A DNA stretch of 64,000 nucleotides from Leptolyngbya sp. KIOST-1 (GTDB taxonomy: Bacteria; Cyanobacteriota; Cyanobacteriia; Phormidesmidales; Phormidesmidaceae): positions 1,364,001 to 1,428,000 of the forward strand of contig NZ_JQFA01000002.1 of NCBI RefSeq assembly GCF_000763385.1, read 5' to 3'. The notes under the pieces were generated by a model. That model was not told the DNA's origin. It was given only the letters and a program-made list of their open reading frames with translations, and searched no databases. The translations under genes and the position numbers were made by a program. This document shows, piece by piece, positions 42,078 through 51,524 of this stretch; position 1 is the first letter of the stretch; each line of letters opens with the position of its first letter.

Positions 42078-45000
42078 CTATCGGATGCCGCCGTTTGAAC
42101 TCTCGGGTGGGAATGCAACCTCTGATGTCGCCCCAGGGGTTACCCCGGTATCACCAGCGGTGGGCAAATGAGGCTCTGCGGGTTGGGGCTGGGCTAGGGA
42201 CTGTGGCGGTGGGGTAGAGGCAAACCCAAAGTCTCTGAACAGGTTGTTGTCGAGTTTGAGGCTGATGCCCAGGTAGGGGCCACTGGCCGAGCGAGATTGG
42301 CTAAAGTCGCGATCGCTCATGCTGCCAAAGGTGTAGCCTGCGGCCAGGCGCAGGTTGGGCGACAGGTGGTAGCCCGCCTCCAGGTTGAGGGCCATCTCGC
42401 TATACCCTGCGGAGGGCTGGGTGAGCCAGCGGGCACCAGCGGAGACATCCCACTGGTAGTCAAAGCGGTGGGTGGCGCGCACCTGGGCTAACCCCACGGT
42501 GCTGGTGCTGATGAAATCGTCCGCCAGGTAGGCGGTGCTGTGGCGCAGGGCGAGCTTGCCATAGAATTCCCACTGCCAGCTGGGAGAATAAATTGCCTCC
42601 AGCGCCAGGACGTGATCCTCTGAACCGGTGCCGCGCCCAAACAAAATGCTTTCGGGCACCAGGGCCGGGTTGCGACGATATTCGTAGCGCAGCAGGGCAT
42701 TCCAGCGATCGTTATCGGGGTCGCGGTAGGCCAGCCCCAGCCGCAGATTAGTGCTGGTCCCCAGGGCTTCCAGGCCCTGGTTGGAGGCGCTAGCCCGCTG
42801 AACGTTGGCCAGGGCGGTGAGGGAGGGGGTTAGGCGACCCAGGGCTGAAGCCGTGAACACTGTGTTTGACCCCGCCGAGGAGGTCCGATGCTGCAACTGG
42901 GCGTTGGCCTGAAAGTCGGGGTTGCCCGTGTAATCGATGCCCACACTGAAATTGTGCCCCGCCGCTAACCCCAGCCCGGCAGCACTCTGGCCCACGGCAA
43001 AGGGCTGGGCAAACTGGCTACCGGCGGCGGTGGTGCCGAAGCTGTTACCAAAAATATGCTCGTAGCTGAGGGTGGCGCGCAGACCGGGGGCCAGGGTAAT
43101 CCCCTGGCTGAGGCCGATGGCACCGGCCAGGGCCTGGGCGTTGATCAGAGACACCCGACTGCTCAGGGTTGTGTCGGGGCCAAACTGGTATTCACCATTC
43201 AGATCGAGGCTGGTGATGGCCTGGGGTTCAAACTGGCCCCCCGAAATAAACTGCTGATTGAAGCTGAGGGTAATGCCGGGATGCACCAGCCAGTCCAGCC
43301 CCACCAGGGTGCGGTCGGGGTAGAGGGGGTCTGTGGTGCTGGAGAGGGTGGTTTCGTTTTGGGCCCGCAGGGATAGGGTGTTGGAGATGGGCAGGGTGAG
43401 GCGCGATCGCAGTTGGTTAGAGGTGGCGCTGAGGGCATTGGGCGCGATCCGATCTTCTCGGTTGCGGTGAATCCAATCGAACGCCAGGGTGGCGTCGCCA
43501 ATCTGCTGTTGCACCCCCGCCGTCAGGGTGGTGAGGGAATTGTTGACTGGGCTGCCCGGTATGGCTTCCGACCCCGGATTGAGTAGATCTTCCAGGGTGC
43601 TGAGGGGGCGAGGAGCTGTGCCAAAGTTGTCTTCGTGGTCATACTGCAACCGCAGCTGGGTGGTGGGGAAAACCTGGGCCTGGAGTTCGGCCCCATAGCG
43701 GGTTTGGCCAGGGACAAAACTGGTGGTGGCATTGTTGGCAAAGCCTGGATCGGTGGTGCGCCAGTAGGCCCGACCTCTCACCCCTGAAAACAGGGTGCTC
43801 TGGGCCTCTAATCGGTAGGCGGAGCCGCTGACGGGACCAGCAAAGGCCGAGTGATGGCTGGAGCGGGCATATTCGGCGATCAGTTGGCCATCGCTCCCGA
43901 AGGAGATCAGGGCATCGGCCCCGTAGAGCGCAAACTGGCGATCGCCCATATTTTCTTGCAGGTAGGTGGCCCCCAGCCAGCTTTCCCGGTTCACCTGCCG
44001 GGATAGGTGGTAGCGCAGCCGCCCCCCGTAGATATTGGCGCTGTCGTCACTCTCGTACTGGTAGGTGACCACAATTCGGCGCACCAGGGTACGCCCTTCG
44101 TCGTCAATGTCGGTGCGCAGAACGGGCTGGCGAAACAGCAGACTGCCCCGGTCGTAGTCGATGTCGTAGTCCAGCCCCCGACGCAGGGGTTCACGCTCCA
44201 GCACCGTGCCGGGGCGGTTCAATTCCTCTAGCTCTAAAAAGACATTCTCACTGCCGGCAATCAGCAGTCGGCGAGACAAAAAGTAAAACCCGCTGGTGCC
44301 ATCCGGGGCCAGGGTATCGCGCTGGAACCCGTCAATGTTGTTGCCGTAGAAGCCGCTGATCTGGAGGTTGCCCAGGTTGTAATTACCCTGGAGGCCGTGC
44401 AGCTGCCGGGTGGTGGCTGTGAACAACTGGGACTGGGTAGCAAAGTCGGTGGTGGTGTAGTCGCCCCACATCAGGTGGTCACTACCGGCCCCCTCCACCG
44501 GGGAGGTGCGCTCGAACCTGAGGTAGAGACTGTCAATGGAGGGAGTCATCACCTCGCTGGTGGACTCGTCACCATAGACTGGGTAGGTGCGATCGCAGGC
44601 CTGGGTGGCCCGAAATAGCGAGGCTGTGCCAGTACAGTCCTGGTTGAGCGGGCGGCGACTGTTGTAGGCCCCGGTCACCAGCCAGTCCCCCAGGCGGCCT
44701 GTGCCAAAGACCGCCGCACCACCGTCTAGCCCCAGGCTATTGTCGCCATCGGGGGGCAAGAAATCGCGGAAGCTACCGAAATAGTCGGTACCCCGAGCCC
44801 CCAGCCGCAGGTCCACGGACCCACTCAGCAAGCTAGGCCGCAGGGCCGTCTCAAACCCGATTTGGGTAAAGGCTTCTAAATCCGCCGTGGTAGCCCGCAG
44901 GGTGACGACCTCGGCCCGCAGTCCCGCCTGGAGGGTGGCCGTAAACTCACCATCCAGGGTTTCCACCTGAAACCCTGGCCGATCAGGGTTGTGGTCCACT

Positions 45001-45695
45001 CCCACAAAGGTGCCAGCACTGGCCTCCAGGGTGACCACCGCCCTTTGGTTGGCGGGATTGCCCTGGGCATCCAAGAGTCGCCCCCGCACCGTGGCCGTCG
45101 AGCGACCATCGGCGGGAATGCGGGCCTCAACGGTTTCCAGGGCCAGGGCGGTGGGCAGGCCCCGCACAGCCACCGTCACCTGGGCCGGGGGTAAGGGGTT
45201 ACCCTGCCAGGTGCCCTCAGCCGCGATCGTGTTTTGCCCCGCCCGCAGGGTAACGGCGTACCAGGTTTGGGTGACCATCCCCTGGGCGTGGTCGGTTTCG
45301 GTACGACCAATTTGGGTCGGATCGACAGCCTCGCCATTCACCACCAGGCGCACCTGGCTATCCACCGGAAATTGCAGGGTCACGCTCACCGCTGGGGTAT
45401 CGACCACAGCGTCCATCGCGGGAGACAGAATGCTCAGGGGTACAGGGGCGATCGCGGGGGACTCTGCCGTCGGGGCAGGCGAAATACTGGTTAGATCGGT
45501 TGTTTGCTCGGGGTGGGGGGCGGGGAAGGAGGCCGCCTCGGGCTGGGCGATCGCCCCCTGAGCAGCAGGCCGTTGTTCAGCTTCTGCCATCGGCGGTAGC
45601 TCCGCCCCAGCCACCGGTAGCTGGATCAGGGCGGCGACCGTCAGCCCCGCCAATCCTTTACCCAGTCCCAACCGGGACGGTTGCTGAATGCTCAT
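42078..45695 (-). CDS. Outer-membrane beta-barrel protein with N-terminal Ig-like domains
   Basis: 1205 aa. A signal peptide (about 1-31) and a Pro/Ala-rich linker lead to an Ig-like domain (about 88-177) and a Big_1/invasin-type domain (about 180-283, A-D-G-R-S-T-A-T-V-R-G-R-L-L-D-A-Q-G-N-P). From about 292 on, alternating amphipathic strands and short turns suggest a very large beta-barrel, with L-L-F-R-Q-P-V-L-R-T-D and Y-Q-Y-E-S-D-D repeats. The last strand, Y-L-G-I-S-L-K-L-D-N-N-L-F-R-D-F-G-F, ends in phenylalanine at 1158 like a BAM signal, followed by a Pro-rich 47-residue tail. It may be a transporter, a secretion pore or an anchor for the neighbouring DUF11 proteins. Start overlaps the previous stop by four bases. 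Confidence 0.75.
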   Translation of the reverse strand: MSIQQPSRLGLGKGLAGLTVAALIQLPVAGAELPPMAEAEQRPAAQGAIAQPEAASFPAPHPEQTTDLTSISPAPTAESPAIAPVPLSILSPAMDAVVDTPAVSVTLQFPVDSQVRLVVNGEAVDPTQIGRTETDHAQGMVTQTWYAVTLRAGQNTIAAEGTWQGNPLPPAQVTVAVRGLPTALALETVEARIPADGRSTATVRGRLLDAQGNPANQRAVVTLEASAGTFVGVDHNPDRPGFQVETLDGEFTATLQAGLRAEVVTLRATTADLEAFTQIGFETALRPSLLSGSVDLRLGARGTDYFGSFRDFLPPDGDNSLGLDGGAAVFGTGRLGDWLVTGAYNSRRPLNQDCTGTASLFRATQACDRTYPVYGDESTSEVMTPSIDSLYLRFERTSPVEGAGSDHLMWGDYTTTDFATQSQLFTATTRQLHGLQGNYNLGNLQISGFYGNNIDGFQRDTLAPDGTSGFYFLSRRLLIAGSENVFLELEELNRPGTVLEREPLRRGLDYDIDYDRGSLLFRQPVLRTDIDDEGRTLVRRIVVTYQYESDDSANIYGGRLRYHLSRQVNRESWLGATYLQENMGDRQFALYGADALISFGSDGQLIAEYARSSHHSAFAGPVSGSAYRLEAQSTLFSGVRGRAYWRTTDPGFANNATTSFVPGQTRYGAELQAQVFPTTQLRLQYDHEDNFGTAPRPLSTLEDLLNPGSEAIPGSPVNNSLTTLTAGVQQQIGDATLAFDWIHRNREDRIAPNALSATSNQLRSRLTLPISNTLSLRAQNETTLSSTTDPLYPDRTLVGLDWLVHPGITLSFNQQFISGGQFEPQAITSLDLNGEYQFGPDTTLSSRVSLINAQALAGAIGLSQGITLAPGLRATLSYEHIFGNSFGTTAAGSQFAQPFAVGQSAAGLGLAAGHNFSVGIDYTGNPDFQANAQLQHRTSSAGSNTVFTASALGRLTPSLTALANVQRASASNQGLEALGTSTNLRLGLAYRDPDNDRWNALLRYEYRRNPALVPESILFGRGTGSEDHVLALEAIYSPSWQWEFYGKLALRHSTAYLADDFISTSTVGLAQVRATHRFDYQWDVSAGARWLTQPSAGYSEMALNLEAGYHLSPNLRLAAGYTFGSMSDRDFSQSRSASGPYLGISLKLDNNLFRDFGFASTPPPQSLAQPQPAEPHLPTAGDTGVTPGATSEVAFPPESSNGGIR

Positions 45696-48139
45696 TCTGC
45701 TGCCTCCGCCGGGGCGTCCGCTGGAACCAGCGGCATAACGCCAAAGTTCATGCGCACCAGGCCCCCAGGGGACAACTGCACCCGCCGCGAATCGGTGTTG
45801 TGCTCGATGAAAACCTGGTTGGGGGCCAGGGTATACCCCGGTATGCTGGTCAGATCCAGGGTGCCGACCCGGTAGCCGGGCAGCACATTGGCCACCGAGA
45901 ACAGCCCGGTTTCGTCGGTGGTGATCCGGGTACCGTCGTCTAAGAAAACGACAGCGTTGGGAATCCCCGGCTCACCGGACTGCTGCTCACCGTCAAAGTT
46001 GCTATCCACAAAGACGCGGCCCACAATGGTGCCGGTATCGGTCACAATGCCGGGCTGAACCCGCAGGCGGTGCAGGGCGGGACCGTCTCGCACCACCTGG
46101 CCATTGTCGCTACGAAGCCCCGAGACCATGGCTGAGTTGAGGCCATTCCCCCGCAGAGCCTCTGGGGTGAGCTGGGCGGCATAGACTACCGTCAACCCCT
46201 GCCCCTGTTCCAGGGTCACCTCCGGTTGAAAGGTGATGGTTCGACCGTTGGGCGTGGTGGTCAGGGGAACTGGGGCATTGCCTAGGGCGGCTCGGCCCGA
46301 ATCCGCCACCAGGCTAAAGCCCAGGGGCAGCGTGTCGGTGATGGCCAAATTGCTGACGGGAGTGCTGGCCAAATTTCGAATTTGCAGGCGATAGAGCACC
46401 GTATCCCCTGGTTCTGCCGCCACCCGATCGCCGGTTTTGACAATTTGAATGGACTGGGCATCGCAGACACTGGCCCCTACATTCAGCACCGCCAGCACCA
46501 GCCCCACCTGGGCGGCATCGTTGATGGTGATGGTGCCAGCCACGGTGGTCAGGTTATCGGTAGCGCTGATTGGCAAACCATCGAGGGAAGTGGCTGTGTA
46601 GGCAAAGGTATCGCCTGTCCGTTCACCAACGACCAGCCGAATCCGTCGCTGGCGGTAGGTACTGTTGGCCGGGGGATTGATCACCAGAATGTAAGTGGTG
46701 CCCAGATCCAGCTGCCCGCGGCTGGGGTCGAGCAGAAAGTTATACCCCCCCTGGTCGCTTTGACTTAGAAAAAATGGATTACTGTTCTGGGTATTGGGGG
46801 GCAATCCTGCGGCGATCGCATTGTTGGGGTTATCGGGCAGCTCTGTGGCCGTAAGGGGGACTAACGACCCCAATTCCCCCAGGGCGCTGGCGGCGAAGTA
46901 GACGCCCATGCTAAAGCCCCGGTAGTCGGGCAAGAGTTCTCCGGCACAACCGGTAATGCGTCCGAGGGGGTCAACCAACCCATCAGCCTGGATGGGGGGT
47001 AGGAGGGTAAGGGCTTGCTGGCTGCTGTCGCCACAGGTGCTGCTCAGGACGATCGCCAGGGGAGCGGCGGCGGTCGGCAGACGACTAACCTGCACATCGA
47101 TCTGCAGGGTCACCGGTTGGTTGGGGGCCAGGGTGACAGTAGTGGCCGTTTCCACCCCGCCAAGCCGAATGGCCGCCACAGTGCCTGGTCCCACCAGCCC
47201 GGATTGTTGAATTTCGGCTGCGGTGGGCGATTGCACCTGGACCGGGGCGCGACCGATATTCCGCAACTCAAAGCTAAAACGCACGACATCTCCAGGGTTG
47301 AGGCTGGTCTGCTGCCCGGACAGAATGCGGCGACGGTCAGCCGCCAGACTGTCTTGAGCCTGGCTGAGGAGATTCCCATAGGGTGGAATGGCGGCGATCG
47401 CAGCATTGTAGGCGGCAGTACTCAGCTCTGCCCAGGAGGTGCCGATGGCCGTCGTTTGCACCACGCCAGCAGCGGCCGCAGCGGCCAGGGCCGCCTCGGC
47501 GGCAGGAATGCCCAAGCCGAGCATGGTCGAGGGGCGCAGGCCAAGCAGGGCCAGGGTTAATGCGTGGGTTGGGTCTGCCCCCAGCCCATTGATTTGGGCG
47601 GCTCGGGTCGGTACAGCCGTAGCCAGGGCTTGCCGGGTCGCGGCCAGTATCTGCTGGAGCGGTGCTGCATCGGGCAGCAGGGCATAGGCCCTTACCGCCG
47701 CTAAACTGCCCCGGCTGGCCTCCGCCTCACTCCAGCCCCAGGACAGTAACTCGGCCTGTAGGGCCGTGGTGATTTGGCCCAACCCATGCACCAGGTTGCC
47801 TTTGTCGTCCCGTGGGGCCTGGGGGATTAAGGCCAAAGCGCCGCTGTTGGTGATTTGGCCGATCACCGAGGTGGTTTGCCCCCCGAACAGGTCAGGGGTC
47901 AGATCGTAGGTGGTGTTCGCCTGCCGACGGAGGGTGTTGTGGCTGTAGTCGGCACGGTTGCGCAAGGTTAGGCCGGCTTCCCCTGGGGCCACACACTGAA
48001 GCTGGGCCGCAGACAGTTGAGTTTGGCTCCAGGCCGGTGTGGCCCAGGTTAGCCCCCCCAGCAGCAGTGTGGTAGCGAGGGGCCACAGTCGCCTGGGATG
48101 GGCGGGGGGCTGAGAACGGAATGGCAGGACGAAGGACAT
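45692..48139 (-). CDS. Secreted DUF11-repeat protein with C-terminal SdrD_B-like domain
   Basis: 815 aa from the ATG at 48139 (MSFVLPFR); an upstream extension to 48274 lacks coding character. A signal peptide ends near T-P-A-W-S-Q (about 39). Residues about 60-470 are helical Ala-rich then beta-rich, unrecognised. About 565-690 is a DUF11 domain (V-K-T-G-D-R-V-A-A-E-P-G-D-T-V-L-Y-R-L-Q-I). About 698-800 is an SdrD_B or carboxypeptidase-regulatory-like domain (G-R-V-F-V-D-S-N-F-D-G-E-Q-Q). It overlaps the barrel gene by ATGA; in many bacteria I recall DUF11, SdrD_B and barrel regions together in one polypeptide, so here the module may be split in two. Confidence 0.75.
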   Translation of the reverse strand: MSFVLPFRSQPPAHPRRLWPLATTLLLGGLTWATPAWSQTQLSAAQLQCVAPGEAGLTLRNRADYSHNTLRRQANTTYDLTPDLFGGQTTSVIGQITNSGALALIPQAPRDDKGNLVHGLGQITTALQAELLSWGWSEAEASRGSLAAVRAYALLPDAAPLQQILAATRQALATAVPTRAAQINGLGADPTHALTLALLGLRPSTMLGLGIPAAEAALAAAAAAGVVQTTAIGTSWAELSTAAYNAAIAAIPPYGNLLSQAQDSLAADRRRILSGQQTSLNPGDVVRFSFELRNIGRAPVQVQSPTAAEIQQSGLVGPGTVAAIRLGGVETATTVTLAPNQPVTLQIDVQVSRLPTAAAPLAIVLSSTCGDSSQQALTLLPPIQADGLVDPLGRITGCAGELLPDYRGFSMGVYFAASALGELGSLVPLTATELPDNPNNAIAAGLPPNTQNSNPFFLSQSDQGGYNFLLDPSRGQLDLGTTYILVINPPANSTYRQRRIRLVVGERTGDTFAYTATSLDGLPISATDNLTTVAGTITINDAAQVGLVLAVLNVGASVCDAQSIQIVKTGDRVAAEPGDTVLYRLQIRNLASTPVSNLAITDTLPLGFSLVADSGRAALGNAPVPLTTTPNGRTITFQPEVTLEQGQGLTVVYAAQLTPEALRGNGLNSAMVSGLRSDNGQVVRDGPALHRLRVQPGIVTDTGTIVGRVFVDSNFDGEQQSGEPGIPNAVVFLDDGTRITTDETGLFSVANVLPGYRVGTLDLTSIPGYTLAPNQVFIEHNTDSRRVQLSPGGLVRMNFGVMPLVPADAPAEAAE

Positions 48140-48392
48140 CACCGAAGCACGATTGGAAGGGTATGGGAGGCAAACGCCCCAGGTGGGGTAAATCCACCCA
48201 CGGCTGGCGGTAACCCCTGCCCTGGGGCAAATGGGCACGGGCGCGCAGCGCCATTCAGAAGGGCTCACGGTCAACTCGTCTGCACGGCAAGGAAAAATTG
48301 GCTCTAGTTCTGGGGTCGCCGGGGCGATCGCCCCGGTTGGTTTACCTCCACCCAGCGCGATCAGTCGGGCGCCGGGTGAAGGATATGGGGCA

Positions 48393-48977
48393 TTAGCGCA
48401 CCGTCACATCGTAGGCAGCGGACAGCACAGCCTCCGGCTGTACCTGATCGCCAAAGTTCCAGCGAATGTGGGTATAAGCCTCTGCCGGAGCTGGTTCTAG
48501 CACAATATCGCCGTTGGGCTGGGTGACTTCTACCATGGGCGCATCCACAAAGGTCTCGCCATTGTCGATGCTGTAGGTGATGGCGGCCCCGCCGTTGTTA
48601 CCCACCAGGGCAGACCCCAAAACATAGATGGTTTGGGGGGGAACCGGCTGGGTTACCACCAGGTTCTTGAGGCTGCGATCGCTGGTATTTTCCCCCGACA
48701 GGTTGTAGCGCAACCGATCGCCGGGCTGCACCACAGCCTTTTCACCGCTGAGGGTTTGCCAGGTTTCCTTGGTCTGCCCCTGGGCATCGGTTTCAAGCAC
48801 CTGCTTCGCGGCGGCCAACTCCAGCTGAATCGCCGGTTGACGCTGCAAACTCTCGATTACCGACTGGCTGGCCTGTTGCAGGCTGGCCCAGACGGGGGTA
48901 CCGCTCAGCAAGGGTACAGCCACGGTTAACAGCGCCGCGGCAGCTCCCAGACCAACGAACTTAGATAGACGTTTCAT
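48393..48977 (-). CDS. Small secreted DUF11-like protein
   Basis: 194 aa from the ATG at 48977 (MKRLSKF), with AGAGGTC upstream. A signal peptide ends at V-W-A (about 28-30). A helical, Gln-rich segment (about 33-60) precedes one DUF11-like domain (about 62-194) with V-V-Q-P-G-D-R-L-R-Y-N-L-S-G-E-N and L-V-V-T-Q-P-V-P-P-Q-T-I-Y-V-L. It could be a subunit of the same surface structure as the larger neighbours. It lies 99 bases downstream of the 815-aa first gene and about 250 bases upstream of the next. Confidence 0.65.
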   Translation of the reverse strand: MKRLSKFVGLGAAAALLTVAVPLLSGTPVWASLQQASQSVIESLQRQPAIQLELAAAKQVLETDAQGQTKETWQTLSGEKAVVQPGDRLRYNLSGENTSDRSLKNLVVTQPVPPQTIYVLGSALVGNNGGAAITYSIDNGETFVDAPMVEVTQPNGDIVLEPAPAEAYTHIRWNFGDQVQPEAVLSAAYDVTVR

Positions 48978-49076
48978 GTTGTTTGACCTCTGCAAATTTG
49001 TAAAACCACGGGACGGAGTGATACGAACCGGTCAAGCCGGAGGAGAGGCCTGCGCGGAGGCCTCCCCACCCCTGAC

Positions 49077-51524
49077 CTAGTTAATGCGGCGACGGAAAGT
49101 GAAGCTACCATCGGCTTGGGGCTGCACCACGCCCACAGTGTTTACGTAGCGAATGACATCGGTCGCTTGGGTTGGCCCAGAGCGATCGCCACCATTGGCG
49201 AACATAATTGGCCCCTGGGTGGCCGTGGCCATCCCCTGGACATTGCTGGTGATGATTACCCCATTGGCTTCCAGCGCCCAGGTGTTGCCAGTATCAGTGG
49301 GATCCGTCAAATCACCCGTGGTACCGTCCTCAGTAATCACCACGTTGTTGGCATTTAGCGTGACGTTGCCGCTACCGGTAGACGCCTCAGAAATGTTGTT
49401 GTAAACAATGCGGTATTCCAGAATGTTGCCCGGTACGATGTTGGCGGGGTTGGGACTATCGGTAAAGCCCTGAATTTCTGTGCCATTGGCGTTCAGAATT
49501 CGCACCTCTTTTGACAGGCGCAGATAGCCCACATAGGAGCGGTTAATGGTCAGGTTTTGGGCTTCCCCAGCGTCGGGAAGACCATTAACGATACCCGTAT
49601 CGGAGAAGGCCACGACGGGTACCGGATAGCCGCCCTGGTTGTTTTCCGTAGACAGACCTGTGCCAGCGGGCAGCGTCACATTCACGGTGTAGTTGACGGA
49701 GGTGCCTGCCGGTAGGCTGTTAATGCGCACGGTGTCGGTACCCGCCCCGCCGGTAAAGGTAAAGGTGCCGGTGCCCTGGTTGTAGGTGTAGGGGGCGCGA
49801 ATGCCGTTGTACACAATTTCTACAACCGTGCCGTTAGGCAAATCAGTATTGTCAATCCCGGCAACCGCTGCCAAATCCCTCGGTACCAGCAGAATGTTGG
49901 TAATCGGCGCTGTGCCAGGGTTTTGCACAGTATTGGTAAAGCTAATGGTCACCGGGGCCGCCAGGCCTGCACCGGGGGCAGGGGTGACGTTGCCAGGAAT
50001 AGCCTGGTTGGTGAAGTCATCGTTATTGCTAGTGGGGCCAACCGCAGCGGGCTGCCCCTGGGGGCCATGCAACAGAGCCCCAGGGGGCAGCAACACAAAG
50101 ACATTCACCTCACCCCCAGGACCAATCCCCTGGTTGTCGGTGGCGGGGTTGTTGTCACCGCTGTTGGGGTCTACTCCCTGAATGGCGCTGTTGGCCACCC
50201 CGCTGGTGATGCCAGGGCCAGGGGTGCCATCATCGTTGAGGTTGTTGGGGTTTTGGTCGCCCGATTCGTCGTAGACTAACCGGTTCGGGTTGCCAGCGGT
50301 GGCACCAAACACCTGACCCAGGTTTTCAATACTCTGCCCAGCCACCGGGTCAACCCCGGAGGTGACAACCTGGAAGGTAAAGCCGGTTACGGTGGTGCCA
50401 GCGGCTATGGTGGGCTCTACAGCGGTATTGCGTACAAAGCCGATGCGGGTGACAATGCTCAGATCCCCTGGCGCTATCGTGGTCCAGGCGGCTGCATTGG
50501 CAAAGGTGGTGGTGGGAGCCGTGGTGTAAACGACCTGCCACCCGGCTGGGGCCGAGGGCGTGCCAGTCAACACAGTACCGGCAGGAATCGCATCTGACAC
50601 GAGAATGTAGTTGCCCGCGGTGCCGTTAACGGTAATGGATTGACCCGCTAAGGCCGCCGCCACAAAGCCAGGACTGCCCACCGGAGCAGATCCCTCCACC
50701 CGCAGGGACAATCCATAGGTCAGTACCACATCGGTTAGATCATTGGGATTGTTTAAGGCCGTGTTGATGCGGCTCTTGAGCAGGGTAGCGAAGGCCTGGG
50801 GCTGGCTACCCACCTGAATTGATAGAATACCCTGGGCCTCTCGCTGACCGTTGACCGGACTGCCGCCGGTGGTGCGCACCTCGTTGGCCTGGGGGCCATC
50901 TTGATCGTCAGGCTGGTTTTGGGTACTGCCATCGGGGCCAGCCGCAGTGTCACCCAGCCGCACGCTAATCTCAGCCCCAGAAGGGGCATTGGCATTTACA
51001 GTGACCGGAACCCGCACCAGAATAGAGCCCCCTGCTGGGGTAGGAGTGTTCAAAACACCATTGGTCGAAACATCCGCCAGCGGCACAAATGTTGTGCCTC
51101 CGTCCAGCGAGACTAAAATGCCTCCGGCGGTAGCGGCCCCGGTCACTGTCGCAGTAGCAGGAAGGTGGAAGTTGGTGTCGAAGTTACCAACGTTGGTGAC
51201 CTCGAAATCATAGGCCAGTTGATCATTGGGCAAAATTTGGCCACCGGGGTTGGACAGGTTCTGCACCGCATCTCCAGTGACGGTGACACCGCCCACTTCA
51301 GCCACTACAACTTCTACCGTGTTCGAGGTGGCATCAATTTGTACCCCAGGGGCGGATGGGTCTTCATAGGTAGCGGTGGCGGTGTTGCGAATGGCCGTGC
51401 CTGCCGCCACCTGAGCCAGCACTGGTCCCAAAATCTGCAGGGTGCTACCGACCACCAGCAGCGTTACTAACAACGGGCGGCCGGTCAAGCCACGAGGTTT
51501 TGGATAGGAATTAGGCGATGTCAT
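49077..51524 (-). CDS. Large secreted DUF11-type repeat protein (first gene of surface operon)
   Basis: 815 aa. Signal peptide about 1-38 (ends P-V-L-A-Q). The mature protein starts A-A-G-T-A-I-R-N-T-A-T-A-T-Y-E-D-P, a DUF11-type opening, and continues as a chain of beta-sandwich-like segments rich in Thr/Asn/Gly/Val. Asp/Asn-rich stretches (G-D-Q-N-P-N-N-L-N-D-D-G and D-P-N-S-G-D-N-N) look like calcium-binding loops between domains. No cysteine occurs in the mature part that I can see. The C-terminus ends F-T-F-R-R-R-I-N. Very similar in style to 'conserved repeat domain' proteins of cyanobacteria and Deinococcus. Probably an extracellular fibre or coat component. Confidence 0.7.
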   Translation of the reverse strand: MTSPNSYPKPRGLTGRPLLVTLLVVGSTLQILGPVLAQVAAGTAIRNTATATYEDPSAPGVQIDATSNTVEVVVAEVGGVTVTGDAVQNLSNPGGQILPNDQLAYDFEVTNVGNFDTNFHLPATATVTGAATAGGILVSLDGGTTFVPLADVSTNGVLNTPTPAGGSILVRVPVTVNANAPSGAEISVRLGDTAAGPDGSTQNQPDDQDGPQANEVRTTGGSPVNGQREAQGILSIQVGSQPQAFATLLKSRINTALNNPNDLTDVVLTYGLSLRVEGSAPVGSPGFVAAALAGQSITVNGTAGNYILVSDAIPAGTVLTGTPSAPAGWQVVYTTAPTTTFANAAAWTTIAPGDLSIVTRIGFVRNTAVEPTIAAGTTVTGFTFQVVTSGVDPVAGQSIENLGQVFGATAGNPNRLVYDESGDQNPNNLNDDGTPGPGITSGVANSAIQGVDPNSGDNNPATDNQGIGPGGEVNVFVLLPPGALLHGPQGQPAAVGPTSNNDDFTNQAIPGNVTPAPGAGLAAPVTISFTNTVQNPGTAPITNILLVPRDLAAVAGIDNTDLPNGTVVEIVYNGIRAPYTYNQGTGTFTFTGGAGTDTVRINSLPAGTSVNYTVNVTLPAGTGLSTENNQGGYPVPVVAFSDTGIVNGLPDAGEAQNLTINRSYVGYLRLSKEVRILNANGTEIQGFTDSPNPANIVPGNILEYRIVYNNISEASTGSGNVTLNANNVVITEDGTTGDLTDPTDTGNTWALEANGVIITSNVQGMATATQGPIMFANGGDRSGPTQATDVIRYVNTVGVVQPQADGSFTFRRRIN

